Counted from the stretch's first letter, positions 12,601 through 24,420 are shown. The stretch is 64,000 nucleotides of DNA from Lingula anatina (GCF_001039355.2 NW_019774081.1:1-64000); one strand, 5' to 3'. Notes: generated by a model from the sequence alone, not told the origin. Numbers and translations: made by a program.

Positions 12601-13802
12601 TTGTACGCTTAATTCAAGCGTGGGCTCGAAATAGGACATTACGTTTTAGACTTAGTGGATAACGCAATCCAAAGATTCCACGGTTCGTGTCAGATTTACG
12701 TAAGGTCGAGCAAAAAAAACCCAAGTCCACATAATGACCAGTTAAACGATTTATTCGTTGACGCTCGGTAACTACATATTCTAAATGAAGTCTCCAACTC
12801 TTAACTCGTCAGCTCCGTACTCCGTCGCTTCCAATCTCCTCCTCCGCTGCTTCCTTCTACATGACCCCCGTATCTCTCTCAAGGTATTGCTTATAACCTT
12901 ATTCCTTATCTACATGTATGATCCATGACGCAAACTTTAACTACCTTGAATTGTATAATTAATTTCTTTACCTCGGCGTCATACACAGAGACCACCGCAT
13001 TACTCAAGAGCTATTAGACTACAAGACATTACGTCATACGACTTCGTATGATCTTTATGTCGGACCCGACATGTCGCTATTTTAAAGTTATGGCATGATT
13101 TACCATATTTGAGCTTTTAGACTTTCATATGATCGTAATACATCAATTATTACTACTTTGGATTTACATAATTAATTTCTGGTGTTGTTCTGGTGACAGA
13201 GGATAGTAAAAAAAGTCATAAGGAGTTTCAAGTGAATTCCAAGATGAATTTTCCTGTAGTTGTCACATGTCATAAATGTTTTGTGCTTGTTCATCCATTG
13301 GAAACAATGATAACTATGTAGTCGCCTTGCGGATTTCTATTGGTAGAGAGATGACTTGTCTGGCCAAATCGTGCTAGGAAGGATCACTGGCACTGTCAAC
13401 TAGGAAAGGAGGCTGCTTCCTGCACTTTGGGCATTATCCCTCTTGCCTACCTACCCTCTTGCCCGCAGCTGCTGCTTTCTAGTTGGTTTTGCAGGTTCCT
13501 TCTTTTGTGTAAAGATACCACTTTCCTCTGATGCCACTTGTCCCCATGCATTGATGTTTCTCTGGAAACTGGATATTAATATATTGTTGATGTCTGTTCC
13601 TCATAGGACACTGAGCAAAGCTCAAATTCTCACTGGCTGTTGTCTTATTGGCCTACCAGAGCTGATCATGCATGTTTCTTTTTGCTATGCTGTTTGATGA
13701 TTTTGCAGACAAGATATGGAGCTATTTCAAAGCAAAGTCCATTTGCTTGTCGCTCACGGGCATTTACGATTAAACACAACTCACCAAGTTCCATATTATT
13801 AT
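12601..13802. other. Intergenic, no gene seen
   Basis: No supportable gene. An 84-codon ORF at 13443-13697 is Cys/Leu/Ser-rich with no recognisable domain and no splice context. A further weak piece of the 357-bp tandem family may lie near 13080-13190. Confidence 0.45.
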
Positions 13803-14335
13803 AAGACGACTGCCCTGAATGTCAGAGTCACTGTGAATCGGGCTTCAACAATGAGCTCTGAAGAACAGCGACAGTGTACGATTTCCGTCAATTAAAAAGA
13901 ACTGCTCCGCAGTAAATCTGCAGTTGAATGTCATTAGAGCAAAATGAAACGTAAAACATTTAATTCTGCTTTATTTAATTCTATTTACAGTTTTTAAGAT
14001 GTAAAGTGAAAAATAAATAATGTTTCTAAAAGAAAAAGACATACGGTATCCAATGTTTTTTGTATTTTTTGCTTATCAAAAAACATTTGCTTATCAAAAA
14101 ACATTCTGCAGATTATAAACAATACACGTGCTTGCCGTGTGCCAAGTTTGACAGTTGCACTGTATGCCCGATACCACTATAAGGGCTGCGCAATGGCTAG
14201 ACCAAAATCAGTTTTAAAGCAGAATGTTGCTTGTGTTGTGGTACAGACCTTCGACTGCAAGATATTCTTAGTTTAAACTTCAAACTTGAAATCAAGATCG
14301 AGCTGGCAATACCGGAATCTAGAACCTAGGGTAAA
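13803..14335. repeat. Left arm of long inverted repeat
   Basis: It matches the reverse complement of 17891-18445 over most of its length. Shared blocks include GGCTTCAACA.TGAGCTCTGAAGAACAGCGA at the outer end and TTCTAGATTCCGGTATTGCCAGC at the inner end. The arms are diverged with small indels. The pair suggests a long-TIR (foldback-type) element about 4.6 kb long with later insertions inside. Confidence 0.75.
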
Positions 14336-14468
14336 GACGACACGTTTCACCCTTCAAATCTTCTGGACTATATTTAACATGCAAATGCAAGCCCCATTGA
14401 CTGGGACATAAATGTACACGTGGCTCTTTGTTTCACATTGACCAGAAAAAGATTAATAATAAAATATC

Positions 14469-14472
<4 letters not shown>

Positions 14473-14526
<54 letters not shown>
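14473..14526. repeat. (TA)n microsatellite
   Basis: About 27 TA units directly in front of the Penelope-like remnant. Confidence 0.95.
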
Positions 14527-14531
<5 letters not shown>

Positions 14532-15270
14532 ATATGGATTCAAATTCAACACAACTCCCATTCCTCGATGTTATGGTAATGAGTGTAAAAGGAAAATTGA
14601 GACAGATGTGTATTACAAAACAACAGACACAAAACAATATCTCCCTTTTAACTCGTGTCATCCCAGACACATTAAGTACAACATACCATACAATCTAACT
14701 CGAAGACTATGCACAATTGTCTCAAAAGAAACCATAAAATATTATTAAAACAAAGGCTCAAGGAACTGGAAGGATTCCTATTAAGAAGACAATACCCAAG
14801 ACAACTGATACAAACTTACTGGGATTAAAAAGGCAAAACAGATACAGATGAACGACCCGAGGACCACCAAAGACAAAATTAAAAAGGAAGCCATACCGTA
14901 CATATCAACATATAATCCAAAAAATCCGGAAGTACACAATGTAATAACTGGAAACTTACCTTTGGTAAAACAAGATGACAAAATGAATGAGATACTAACT
15001 GAAATGCAGATTATAAAGAGTAAGAGACAAAGTCCATCACTTAAGCAAATTTTAACAAAAGCAAAATTTGGAAACAATTCCAGGACAAATGTGGGTACCT
15101 CAACAATACGAGTACAGAAATGTGAGGTACCCAGGTGCGGCACCTGTCCAATAATTAAAGAGGGGAGCCATCTAACATTTACATTTATCACTAGGGAAAC
15201 AACCCAAACAGAAAGGGAAATTAAAGAAAATCTATTCATTAATAAGTATAAACCTACATTGAATAGATAA
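14527..15270 (+). mobile_element. Penelope-like element remnant (RT C-terminus to end of ORF)
   Basis: Successive frames encode LPFLDVMV, then TDVYYKTTDTKQYLPFNSCHPRHI with the PYNLTRRLCTIVS block, then LKELEGFLLRRQYPRQLI. These are hallmarks of the C-terminal reverse transcriptase and linker of Penelope-like elements. A 140-codon open frame (14848-15270) continues with a Cys-rich linker (CEVPRCGTCPIIKEG) and ends TEREIKENLFINKYKPTLNR. At least one frameshift (near 14592) and one stop (near 14824) separate the blocks. The core of the expected GIY-YIG nuclease is missing between the Cys linker and the last block. Confidence 0.75.
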
Positions 15271-15549
15271 TAGCATTAGTAAAAGCAACAATTAAACACC
15301 CATTGTTACAGACATCACATTTTAGCCTTTATGACATCACCTAGTAACAATAGTATTCTCTGTCCCAAATGCATAAAGATAAAATGTTATATTACCGTGT
15401 TGTTAGAATAACTGCTGTTTTTTCTCCAAGCCCATGTCTTCATTCCCATTCGCCTCCATCTAAAAATGACCACTCAACTTTACGTCTTACACCACTAAAC
15501 GTCACTTCCGGCATAATCCGTCTTCTTCGGTACCCTTTATTGGGATTGG

Positions 15550-16340
15550 TCATCACGATTCCGTGATGCAAAATCTGGATAGACATGTTTCCAACCTAGA
15601 TTTTATCTAAAGAACGCCCACCAGACAACACCTGCTCAGAATTTGAATATACCATAACAATGTGACGGGTGCACATGTACATATAGTTCCTTCCAATATT
15701 GGGGTTTCCATGCTCATTCTACATATTATACTAACATATGTCTCAATAAGAAGACAAATACATAAATACCTCTTATGTTGTATGCTTGCACAAGCCCAAA
15801 TATAAAAAAATTCAGGAGGTTTCTCAATGACCACACTTAAATTAAATGACGGACGTTCAAACATTTTGTACATCTGGACAACCCCCCCCCCCCCCCCCCC
15901 AAAAAAAAAAAAAAAAAAAAAGAAAGAAAAAGAAAAGAAAAGAAAAGAAAAGAAACGTGAAGAAAAGTTTCCCCGGTAGTATTGCAAAATTTACAGTGTT
16001 CTGATTCTATTTTTTTCTTTTTCAATCCAATAGATAAACATTGGTACTGAATATTCTATTTTTTATTCTGAATTGGAGCGTTTTCAGTTTTGTGTCACCT
16101 GTTTCTTGGAAGGGGGACCTAAATGTCTGTTGGCAATTATCATTATTTAAGGGTTATTTAATATCCGTCTGTTTTAAATCCAGCTTTTGTTAAAGTCTAC
16201 ATTTTATTTCTCCCGATTCCTGACAGTTCACTGAGAAAAGGGCTTTCCACTTTTATTGTTAGCCAAGAAGGTCTTCGTGCCTTTGCAAAAAAAAATTATT
16301 TGCAGTACCTTTAGCCCTCCATTTTTGTTATCAGACACTA
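15550..16340. repeat. Dispersed repeat, copy 1
   Basis: Two blocks match 21782-22500 in the same order and strand. The first (15550-15682) is over 95 percent identical by eye and starts with the palindrome ATCACG-ATTC-CGTGAT. The second (about 16200-16340) carries CCGATTCCTGACAGTTCACTG. Between them lies unrelated sequence including a C17/A20 tract. On the minus strand both copies of the second block encode ESPFLSELSGIGRNKM, a vestige of a transposon protein I cannot name. Confidence 0.75.
15883..15955. repeat. Poly-C / poly-A / AAAAG low-complexity tract
   Basis: A C run, then an A run, then AAAGA repeats. The minus-strand ORFs covering it are artefacts of this composition. Confidence 0.9.
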
Positions 16341-16675
16341 TATTTGCTTGTTTTGTCTCTTTTCCCATTCCTGATGAAGTAAGATGAATTTTAAGCCCAA
16401 TGAAATCTTGCAGATATATAAATTGACATGTGTCTAATAAAACATTGGTTGTTCAACAATGCGAAAAGCGGCACATGGTTGATTTCCTTAATGTATGTAA
16501 ACATGTAGTTAAACATAGTGACAAAATTAAACCTATTAAAAATGGGCTTTGCTCATTATTCATCTGAGAAAGACAACGTCCAGGACAAAGGACACTCTTT
16601 TGACCAGAATACAATCGTTTTCTTGGCTAACAGAGGCCAAGGACAAGTTTATGAATAATAAGATATATATGTATG

Positions 16676-17376
16676 ATGGAAATGATCGAAATTGAGGGGA
16701 GGCCTTTGGTTTTCATTTATTTATTTATTTATTCATTCATTTATTTACTTATTTTTATTGACATCACAAAACAAAACATACATTTTAACACATATTACAA
16801 CATATATGCAACAGACACAAACTAGCATACAGTAGTCTCATTGGACATTAACAGCACTTTAAAAAAAGGGGAGTGACAGAATACGTTGCACAAAATAACA
16901 GAAGTAATAGTATATAATAATCATAACACAAACTGATTAAAATATATCGTAACATATAAACAAACAAACCAGCTTATAATCATATATGAGTCACACCGGA
17001 TTCTACATATTACAAACTAACATTTATGATATACCACAGTCACAATATACGTTATTATGCCGATTGTCGGGACTAACAGAAAGCATACATTATCATACAG
17101 AACAAATAAACGTACAATAGTCGCCACAAACAATCTGGTACAACACAAAAGACTGACAGTACGGACTATCGAGATATATCTCAGATTCTTATATTAAGGC
17201 TTAGCTGTGAACTTAGGTACACAAATATATTAGACATGCACTAATTGGCTATGGCTCCAAGGCATAAGGGATTATTGTCACAAATTTACTTAGTAAGGCT
17301 TAGTAGTAAATTGTGCAAGCAATGAATATAAAATGATATAAATGTAAAATGGAAATGATCGAAATTGAGGGGAGGC
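16676..17376 (-). mobile_element. Retro-insertion with 28-bp target-site duplication
   Basis: The 28-nt sequence containing AAATGATCGAAATTGAGG occurs at 16676-16703 and again at 17349-17376 in direct orientation. The 645-bp insert between them begins, on the plus strand, with a (TTTA)n/(TTCA)n tract. On the minus strand this is an A-rich tail following GATGTCAATAAAAATAAG. A long duplication plus an A-rich tail is the signature of LINE-mediated insertion. No coding motif is seen in the body, so it is either a LINE 3' UTR or a processed transcript. Confidence 0.7.
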
Positions 17377-17439
17377 ATTTGTTTTTTATTTATACCTCTA
17401 TAAGTTCATTGCTTTGAATGTTCTCAAACAGTAGATCAA

Positions 17440-17610
17440 ATATCTTTATGATGGCTTTGTGGTTAGAGTGTTCGCCTCTTGGTCAGGCAGAGAGCTATAT
17501 TGCAAGCTTGCTAGCACTCAGCGCCTCATACAGCAGCGGGACTGTATTCTCACTGAGGCAGCGAGAGCGTCAACAAAGACTGCAGTGACCAGGTGTATAA
17601 ATCTTTGTTG
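17440..17610 (+). mobile_element. tRNA-derived SINE-like relic
   Basis: It contains TTTGTGGTTAGAGTGTTCGCCTC, which resembles the A-box half of a tRNA-derived SINE head, and a later stretch with GGCACTCAGC-like wording also found at 22655-22870. The B box is degenerate and no tRNA fold can be drawn, so it is not a tRNA gene. Confidence 0.45.
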
Positions 17611-17890
17611 AATTTAGATTTAAAATAAATATATTATACCATAAATTTAGCGTCATTTTCCGTTTTTCAGGACATGCAGTGTGAAATATGTATAATGTAA
17701 GGCTAATTAAGTGTAAAGAGCTTGATTGAGATGACGATATTTGTCTTAAAAGTGTTGCTCAATTTCTTTGTTACTTTTATAATTTTATAATCCTCTCTTC
17801 GGCTACTACGCACACAAGTTGAGATGATGTTATTAGTATTTAATGTTACTAATAATGTAATGTAATTTAATGTAATTTAACTGTTACTAC

Positions 17891-18445
17891 CCTAGGTTCT
17901 AGATTCCGGTATTGCCAGCTCGACCTTGATTTCATATATAACCCATATCAAACGTCATAGCTGTGTCCGCCTGGATCCATATTTAGAAGTCATGTCTCGT
18001 ACGTCACAGGTTTGGCTGAATTAAAAATATCTTGCAGTCGAATGTCAGTGCCACAATACAAGCAACTTTCTGCTTTAAAAAATTATTTTGGTGTAGCTAT
18101 TGCGCAGCCCTTATAGTGGTATCGGGCATACAGTGTAGCAGCCAAACTTGGCACACGGCAAGCACGTGTGTTCATGCCTCCAGGGGCTAATGTTTTTTGA
18201 TAAGCATGTCTTTTTCTTTAAGAAATATTATTTATTTTTCACTTTACATCTTAAAAACAGTAAATAGAATTAAATAAAGCAGAATTAAATCTGTTTTACG
18301 TTTCATTTTGGTTTAATGACATTCAGCTGCAGATTCACTGCGGAGCAGTTCTTTTTGACTGACGGAAGTCGAACATGGTCGCTGTTCTTCAGAGCTCACT
18401 GTTGAAGCCCGATTCTCAGTGACTCTGACACTCAGGGCAACTGTT
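17891..18445. repeat. Right arm of long inverted repeat
   Basis: Reverse-complement partner of 13803-14335 (see the left arm). The 3.5-kb spacer holds the Penelope remnant, one repeat copy, the retro-insertion and a SINE relic. No transposase is visible. Confidence 0.75.
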
Positions 18446-21400
18446 ACAGGAATATCAAAAATCTAATTTTGGTTTGGTTATTACTATTATTTTATAAAAA
18501 TAAAAATCGCTGGTTTTTCTACCAAGTTTCTTTCCTCATTCTTGTTTTATTCATTTTCTATAAATACTATAAAATAACAGTTCCTTTTGAAATAAAAAAG
18601 AGGCAGGGTGACTTGTTGAGCATGCACCAACAAACTATAATTAGTTCAATTGCTTTACACACTACCCTGAAAATAAAAAAAAGCAGACATAGATTTCACC
18701 TGCATAAATTTGACCTGACACCTAAAAAAATCATATTTCGGTGGTAAAGAAAAGGGTAGTTCGCTACGGGAGAAAGTTTGTTAACGTAAATACTCAAAGG
18801 GGTTGTGCCTACCCTCTCGACTAGCCTAGTCACCATACAAGCGTTAACGGAATAAAAATTCACGCACAATTATTCCCCAAAGGGTCCGTTTTATAACGTT
18901 GAAAATATTTTAATACCCATTTTCTGAATAGATTGAGTTGGCAAACAGTCGACAACCATATCAGTACCCTCAGAAATTTAAAGCAATAACACAACAGTTA
19001 AGACGAAACAGCACAATAGCTTGGACATGTGGACCCCATGACGCTGGTATCTGTGGTCAAGCGCGATCGCAATAACCAACTGTTATTCGGGTCATAAAAG
19101 GCAAGATACATCAGCCAGAAGATCATCATTATTTCTTGCAACGACAGAATACTCCAACAAATGTTTTTTTTTTCTAAATAAATAAATAAATTGATTTTTG
19201 CTATATAATTATCATCCAAGGTTTAAAGTATTGTCGGTATGATAACAACGACAATAATGAAATAGTGCGTGTACTGATTAAAGTAGTTATACAGTGATTC
19301 TGCATCACCTATTCGTTGCAAAGAGCAATGTAAATGTGACGGGTGCAATTCTTAAGTGGGTACCTGGTGAGTAAGAAAACCGTACCATATTCGTGCAGAA
19401 AGATTTAACGAAACTCGTTAAAATAATATACGTTATAGTACATTTTGTATTTACGTTATCATATGCAATGATGCATTAAGAAATTAGGAAAAACACTTTG
19501 TGTCGCTCACCTCTTGGTAAATGAAAAGTGGAAACAGTGAGACTGTAGCTCTGTTGGTGTGTTCCCCAAAAGATAGTCTACCACCTGTAGACTTCTTATG
19601 TGTGGCGGTGTGTTTAATAATGGTACGGTAGAAATGTGGTAGTTTTAAAGTAAGTTAATGTTGTTTTTTAACAGGTAAGTCTGAGTAGAGTTGCCAAAAT
19701 AACTACAAGGCGAGGTAACAGAAATAGCAAGCAGTTATTGAGGTGATTTACTTATGAACAAGAACGAACACTGTCCAATTCTCATCTGTAAGTGTTTATA
19801 TTCCGGTTTTTTTAGATGGTGAACTCATTTTTACTTCCAAAGGTTTTTCTCTAGAACCATGAATTAGTGTGTTTGAAATTATTTTGATGAAAAGATGTAT
19901 ACAAAATACAAGGATAGTAGCAGTGTGCGCTTTTCTTGCATTGCCATTTATTTTGTACTGTGTGTTTTTACAGGGAATCCATATTTGAAAACACGTGTAG
20001 TGGACTGCCTAAACTCTTGTCAGTGGCTTGCACGACATCTGTAACGAACAAAGAACATTTCATTACCAATAACCTATGTGACACTTTTTTCTCCTTTATT
20101 CAAAGAGAAATATTATGGTATATATATATATATATATATATTTGTATACATCACTTTCCCGTATCTAAATCATGCAGTAGGTGTTTTGAAATAGAGGTTT
20201 CGATACTTACTTTGCCTACTGAAAGCAGCCACACATGTTTTTATTGAGGCAAACACCTCCTTTGCCCTTATTGACATGACAGTAGTGCCAGCAGTCCTTG
20301 GCTACGCATGGTCCACCTGATTGCCCAATACTCAACTGGCTTTCGACGGCGCGTCTACCAACAGGAGCTTGGAATGATATACATTTTGATAGTTAATCAA
20401 ACACAAGCAAATTTGGAAAAACGTTTTTTTTTTTTTGTTAAACATATTATTTATCCATTTTTTTTACTTATAATTTCTAAATGTTTCCAACTCTCACTTA
20501 AATAGTTCATGCGCTGTATTGCGCGAAATAGTGTGACGTCTATTTTCTAGCTGTGAATCTTTAATTATCTCTGAATATGGGCCGTATATGTTTTTTCTCA
20601 AATCCGAAAAACTCATCCTCGTTATAGAGCATTTGATAATTTTATTTTAAGCATATATGACTTAAGGATAAAAAACTTAGGCTTAGAAAGAATTTTATGC
20701 TATTTCAATCTTTACATGGGGATAAATGATGCATTTTATTATATCATATTTGTTAAACTTCTGACAAAGAGAGGGACCAACATAGGAATAACCCAAGATG
20801 TATTATGGTGAATAATGTTCTTGACAAATTGAATTTTGAACAGAACCTCTTTGTTTGTTGTATCTAACTAGAGGCAATCATTATTATTAATATGATAGAA
20901 CACACACATATATTACAGATTTATTCATATTTAGTTACACTCCTGACACATGTACATTTACTTGTACCTTTGGTCAATTTTGTTCAATTACAGCTGAAAG
21001 AATAGATTAATACTAAAGCTTGATACACTTATTGAAAACTTAATCATTTAAAAAGCATAAAGAGGAAATGTCACTGGCAGTTTGTAGATAATTGGTCACA
21101 AGTAAAAGAAGTTGTAATCATTTGCATTCACAGCTCTAAAGTGTTACACTCCTAACATTTTAGTTTTATTGATTTACAATTATATGGATTTATGACTTGA
21201 CTGTCTTTATGAGTTTTTTGTATCATGCATTTATTAATTTATTATTGCTTTGCACCTTAATTTTGGTTAAGTTACGGGAATAACTGGGAATATTGCAGAA
21301 TTTGTTACATTTTAGGATACTGTGTCCGCTATAAAGACATTAAACTTGATATAGTATATATAGATAAAGAAAATATAGTATGCATTTCTACAACAATATA

Positions 21401-21542
21401 CAGTTCAATTAAATTTATGAAATTAAGTAAACCCTTCTAGCTAATATTCTTAGAGATTTACATATACGGTAAAAATGGAATAAGCTCCTTCCTTGATTTG
21501 AATTTTTGTTGAATACAACGTTCTTTTTTACGATGTACTTAC
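18446..21542. other. Intergenic or intron of the minus-strand secreted-protein gene
   Basis: No certain exon. 18740-18960 shows weak similarity to the palindrome family at 24.5-30.2 kb. A (TA)n tract lies at about 20118-20141. Possible minus-strand second exons of the gene starting at 21687 are a short one near 19040 (reading TSVMGSTCPSYCAV then stop) and one ending near 20990 (reading PVIEQN then stop). Both are in phase and neither is convincing. Confidence 0.4.
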
Positions 21543-21687
21543 GCCTCCATGTGCCAGATTTCTCATAGCCATCGCAGTAATAATCTGCAGAATCAGACTC
21601 CAAAGTATTAGAGTCAAAGTCTGGCTCGTCACTGGTAATGCACACAAATGTGGCAAGAAAAGCCACACAGAAAAGAGACGTCTTCAT
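21543..21687 (-). CDS. First coding exon of a small secreted protein (partial)
   Basis: The minus-strand ATG at 21687 opens MKTSLFCVAFLATFVCITS, a clear signal peptide. It is followed by an acidic stretch (DEPDFDSNTLESDSADYYC) and DGYEKSGTWRR. A consensus donor C/GTAAGT ends the exon at 21543 in phase 1. A TATA-like TGTATATGAAT lies about 50 bp upstream of the ATG. Reading through the donor gives a basic 90-aa ORF, which I treat as intronic. The layout resembles a neuropeptide or small secreted-protein gene, but no family is recognised and the remaining exons are not identified. Confidence 0.5.
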
Positions 21688-21781
21688 TTTTATCTTCTAG
21701 TTTTCAAAAGTTAAAAACTGTACGCTTTAAGCATTCATATACAGTCTTCTAAAACCCACGCAGAAGAATTAGGCTTGATCA

Positions 21782-22500
21782 TCATCACGATTCCGTGATG
21801 CAAAATCTGGATAGACATGTTTCCAACCTAGATTTTATCTAAAGAACGCCCACCAGACAACACCTGCTCAGAATTTGTATATACCATAACAATGTGACGG
21901 GTGCACATATACAGTCCTGTGAAGCAACAACATCTGTCTCACTAAATACAAGGCTGGAGATAATGTCCCAGGCCCTCCAAACTATCAGTAGATTATTTTA
22001 AGCCATTAAGAAACCTGTTTTAGATTCAGATGGTAAGCTCTCTAGGATACTCAATTAGTCCGGAAAGTTAGCATTTATTTTTCGTTGAGTTCCTCTACAG
22101 AGAGAAAATTTCCAACGCCATTTATAATATCATTCATGTAAATACATGTGTACCATTTTACTCCATCTTTTAAGGATTTATTTCCATTTTTTTAATATAT
22201 GTAAATAATAGTTTTGATTTGATTTCATCTGGGGTTACATTGGTATTTTCGCTCAAAAAATCAATAAAGTTTGGCCAAAAGTCATAATAAGTTGCTTTAA
22301 GTGTTTTCGATCCACCTTTTGTTAAGGTTAACATTTTATTCCTCCCGATTCCTGACAGTTCACTGAGAAAAGGGCTTTCCACTTTTATTTACTTCATTAA
22401 GAAGCCTTTTTAGGCCTGAAAGTTTGTCTGAAAGCCTTTGTAAAAAGTTTTATTTGAGGTACCTTTAGCCATCCATTTTCGTTATCAGACACTATCATGC
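21782..22500. repeat. Dispersed repeat, copy 2
   Basis: Same two blocks as 15550-16340, same orientation (first block 21782-21914, second about 22316-22500). The minus strand carries a 70-codon open frame (22382-22170) containing SGIGRNKMLTLTKGGSKT and DFWPNFIDFLSENTNVTPDE. The first part is conserved in copy 1, so it is probably a decayed transposon ORF of unknown type. Confidence 0.7.
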
Positions 22501-22649
22501 TCGTTTCATTTTCTATTTCTCATTTCTTCAATATTTTCTAAAATTCCTTTTTTCAATTTGTATTTTACACCAAGTATCTTAAATTTCTCTTAATGGTTTC
22601 ATTATATATCTTTTTCTCTACAAATGAAGGTCAAAAGTTTTTATTTAAA

Positions 22650-22875
22650 CAGACCGGGTGCCCTTGTGGTTAGAGTTTCCGCCTCCGGAGCGGGAAGAAG
22701 TGGTCCTTCATAAACAGTGCCTGCTGTTTTTCAGTTTGGCACTCAGCACTAAGGGGTTGAAGCAGGGGTCTGGGCTGGCAGTGGAGAAATGGATTTGCGC
22801 ACCTAGTATGGCTGTATCCTCCCCAGGGAGGAGGGAGCAATAACTTATAGTATGCAACAAGGGCAAAATGACCAG
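22650..22875 (+). mobile_element. tRNA-derived SINE-like relic
   Basis: It starts GTGCCCTTGTGGTTAGAGTTTCCGCCTC, a tRNA A-box-like head. It continues with a GGCACTCAGCACTAAGGGG body and ends with ATGACCAGGCTTCC. It resembles the relic at 17440. No functional tRNA fold. Confidence 0.5.
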
Positions 22876-23610
22876 GCTTCCTTTGAATTGTGAATTAAAT
22901 ACATGTATATGTACATGTAGACTTGTGAAGTGTAGATGTAGGAGCAGATAAACAGACTGTAAATGTGTAAGGGCACTTAAACTGCACTGTATAAATCACA
23001 TACAAGGGAGATGATACCGCCTTAACGATGGCAAAGGTTCATAAGCAGCCGTAAGGTGATTAAAACATGGGAATCATTGTTATCATTAATTTAATTTAAT
23101 TATAAATTTAACTGGTTACTTACTTTGAACATGCTGCCTTCAAGTATTAGCGGCAATGTTTTTTTTTTCATCAGATGTGTGTAAATTTCACACAATTGTT
23201 TGAACTAACTGGTTCAAAAGTATGGATATATTGCTCAAAAAGTTAATCCCTAGCCAGTTGTATAGATTTGCCTCATTAAATAGATTAACGCAACTTTAAA
23301 TGCTTGTTGCTAGGGTAATATGCTGCCTAGCAACTGTGACTGAGGTACATTTGGATTTTAGTGGTCTTAAAATTGTCTACTGATAGTTCACATGTCCTCA
23401 AACATTATAACCAGCCTTTCTAAAATCATTTTAACTAGACAATAAAATACCAACTAGCTTGTTACTAAGGTAATTCACTTACCTAGCAACGGTTGCTACG
23501 CAACGCCTTGTAATTTTTGGTATAACCCTTGAAAATGATCAGGGTAGTCCAAAGTTCATTAGTACCAAACCTGGTGCTTTTCTACCTTCTGAGCAATTTT
23601 GCAAATATTG
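22876..23610. other. Intergenic with paired X-box-like palindromes
   Basis: No gene. Two copies of GTTGCTAGG-type half sites in inverted arrangement lie at 23306-23334 (GTTGCTAGG, 11-nt spacer, CCTAGCAAC), and another pair lies at about 23482-23505. These look like RFX X-box half sites but may simply be part of a repeat. Confidence 0.4.
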
Positions 23611-24420
23611 AGCGCCAATCATGTAGACCACAGCAATATCTAAGAATCGTACAAAGCCTTGACTGGGATCAAGAGGTAGCAATAATGACAGACTGCGAAT
23701 GCAGTAATTTCAGACCAATCTGTAGAGAAGTTAGACAGGGATGTGTGCCACCTGCTCTCTTGAACAGTGAATTGATTTTTACGCAACATTGTTGATCACT
23801 ATGGAATGAAAGTTTCAAAATGGGCGGAACATCAACAATCTAAGATATGCAGACACTGTACTCATGCAGACTCTGAGAAACAAATCCACATAATTCTCAA
23901 TACAGTAACAGAAGAAAGCGAGAGAAGGGGACTGGAACTGGATGCAGAGAAAACTGAATGGTTGTTTCAAAGAAAAAAAACAAATACCCAAATTCAATAT
24001 CAGTTGCAAAGGAGAAAAAACAAGTATACCAATTAAAATATCTCGGGTTCGTGTTGACATTAAATTCGAAATGTGACATAGAGATTAAGCAACGTATAGC
24101 AATTACAAAAGACACTAAAATCTTACTAAAGAACAGAAACATCTCCATTGACACAAAAATAAGAACACTGAAATCCTACTTGTGTTCAGTCCTCTTGTAC
24201 GGTTGTGAAAGCTGGAATATCTCCAACAGCACTAAGTAGAAACTGGAAGCTACTATACGGGAATGCGTTACCTAAAAATGTTGTGGAAAATAGCCTAGGC
24301 AGATAGACGGACCAATGAAAAAGTGTTACAACTTGCAATGTTAAAAGGCTTACCGCAGAAAACAATCAGAAAAAGACAAATGACATCTCTGTCCATGCAA
24401 TGCCAAAAAAAGAGACAAAA
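23611..24420 (+). mobile_element. Dead non-LTR retrotransposon (reverse transcriptase fragment)
   Basis: Broken frames read in order: VRQGCVPPALLN (RT motif), HYGMKV, NINNLRYAD-T (the catalytic YADD box with one Asp lost), SEKQIHIILNTVTEESERRGLELDAEKTEW, LKYLGFVLTLNSKCDIEIKQRI and LYGCESWNISNSTK. These are the palm and thumb regions of an endonuclease-reverse transcriptase LINE. Multiple stops and frameshifts and the missing catalytic residue show that it is inactive. Clade not determined. Confidence 0.75.

Noticed and set aside
14781-15239. 152-codon minus-strand ORF with many hydrophobic residues, looking like a membrane protein
   Set aside because: It is the antisense shadow of the Penelope-like ORF on the plus strand.
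15607-16025. Minus-strand ORFs with poly-Phe/poly-Gly
   Set aside because: Produced by the poly-C/poly-A tract.
17460-17530. tRNA gene at the GTGGTTAGAG stretch
   Set aside because: No acceptor-stem pairing and no intact B box; fits a SINE relic.
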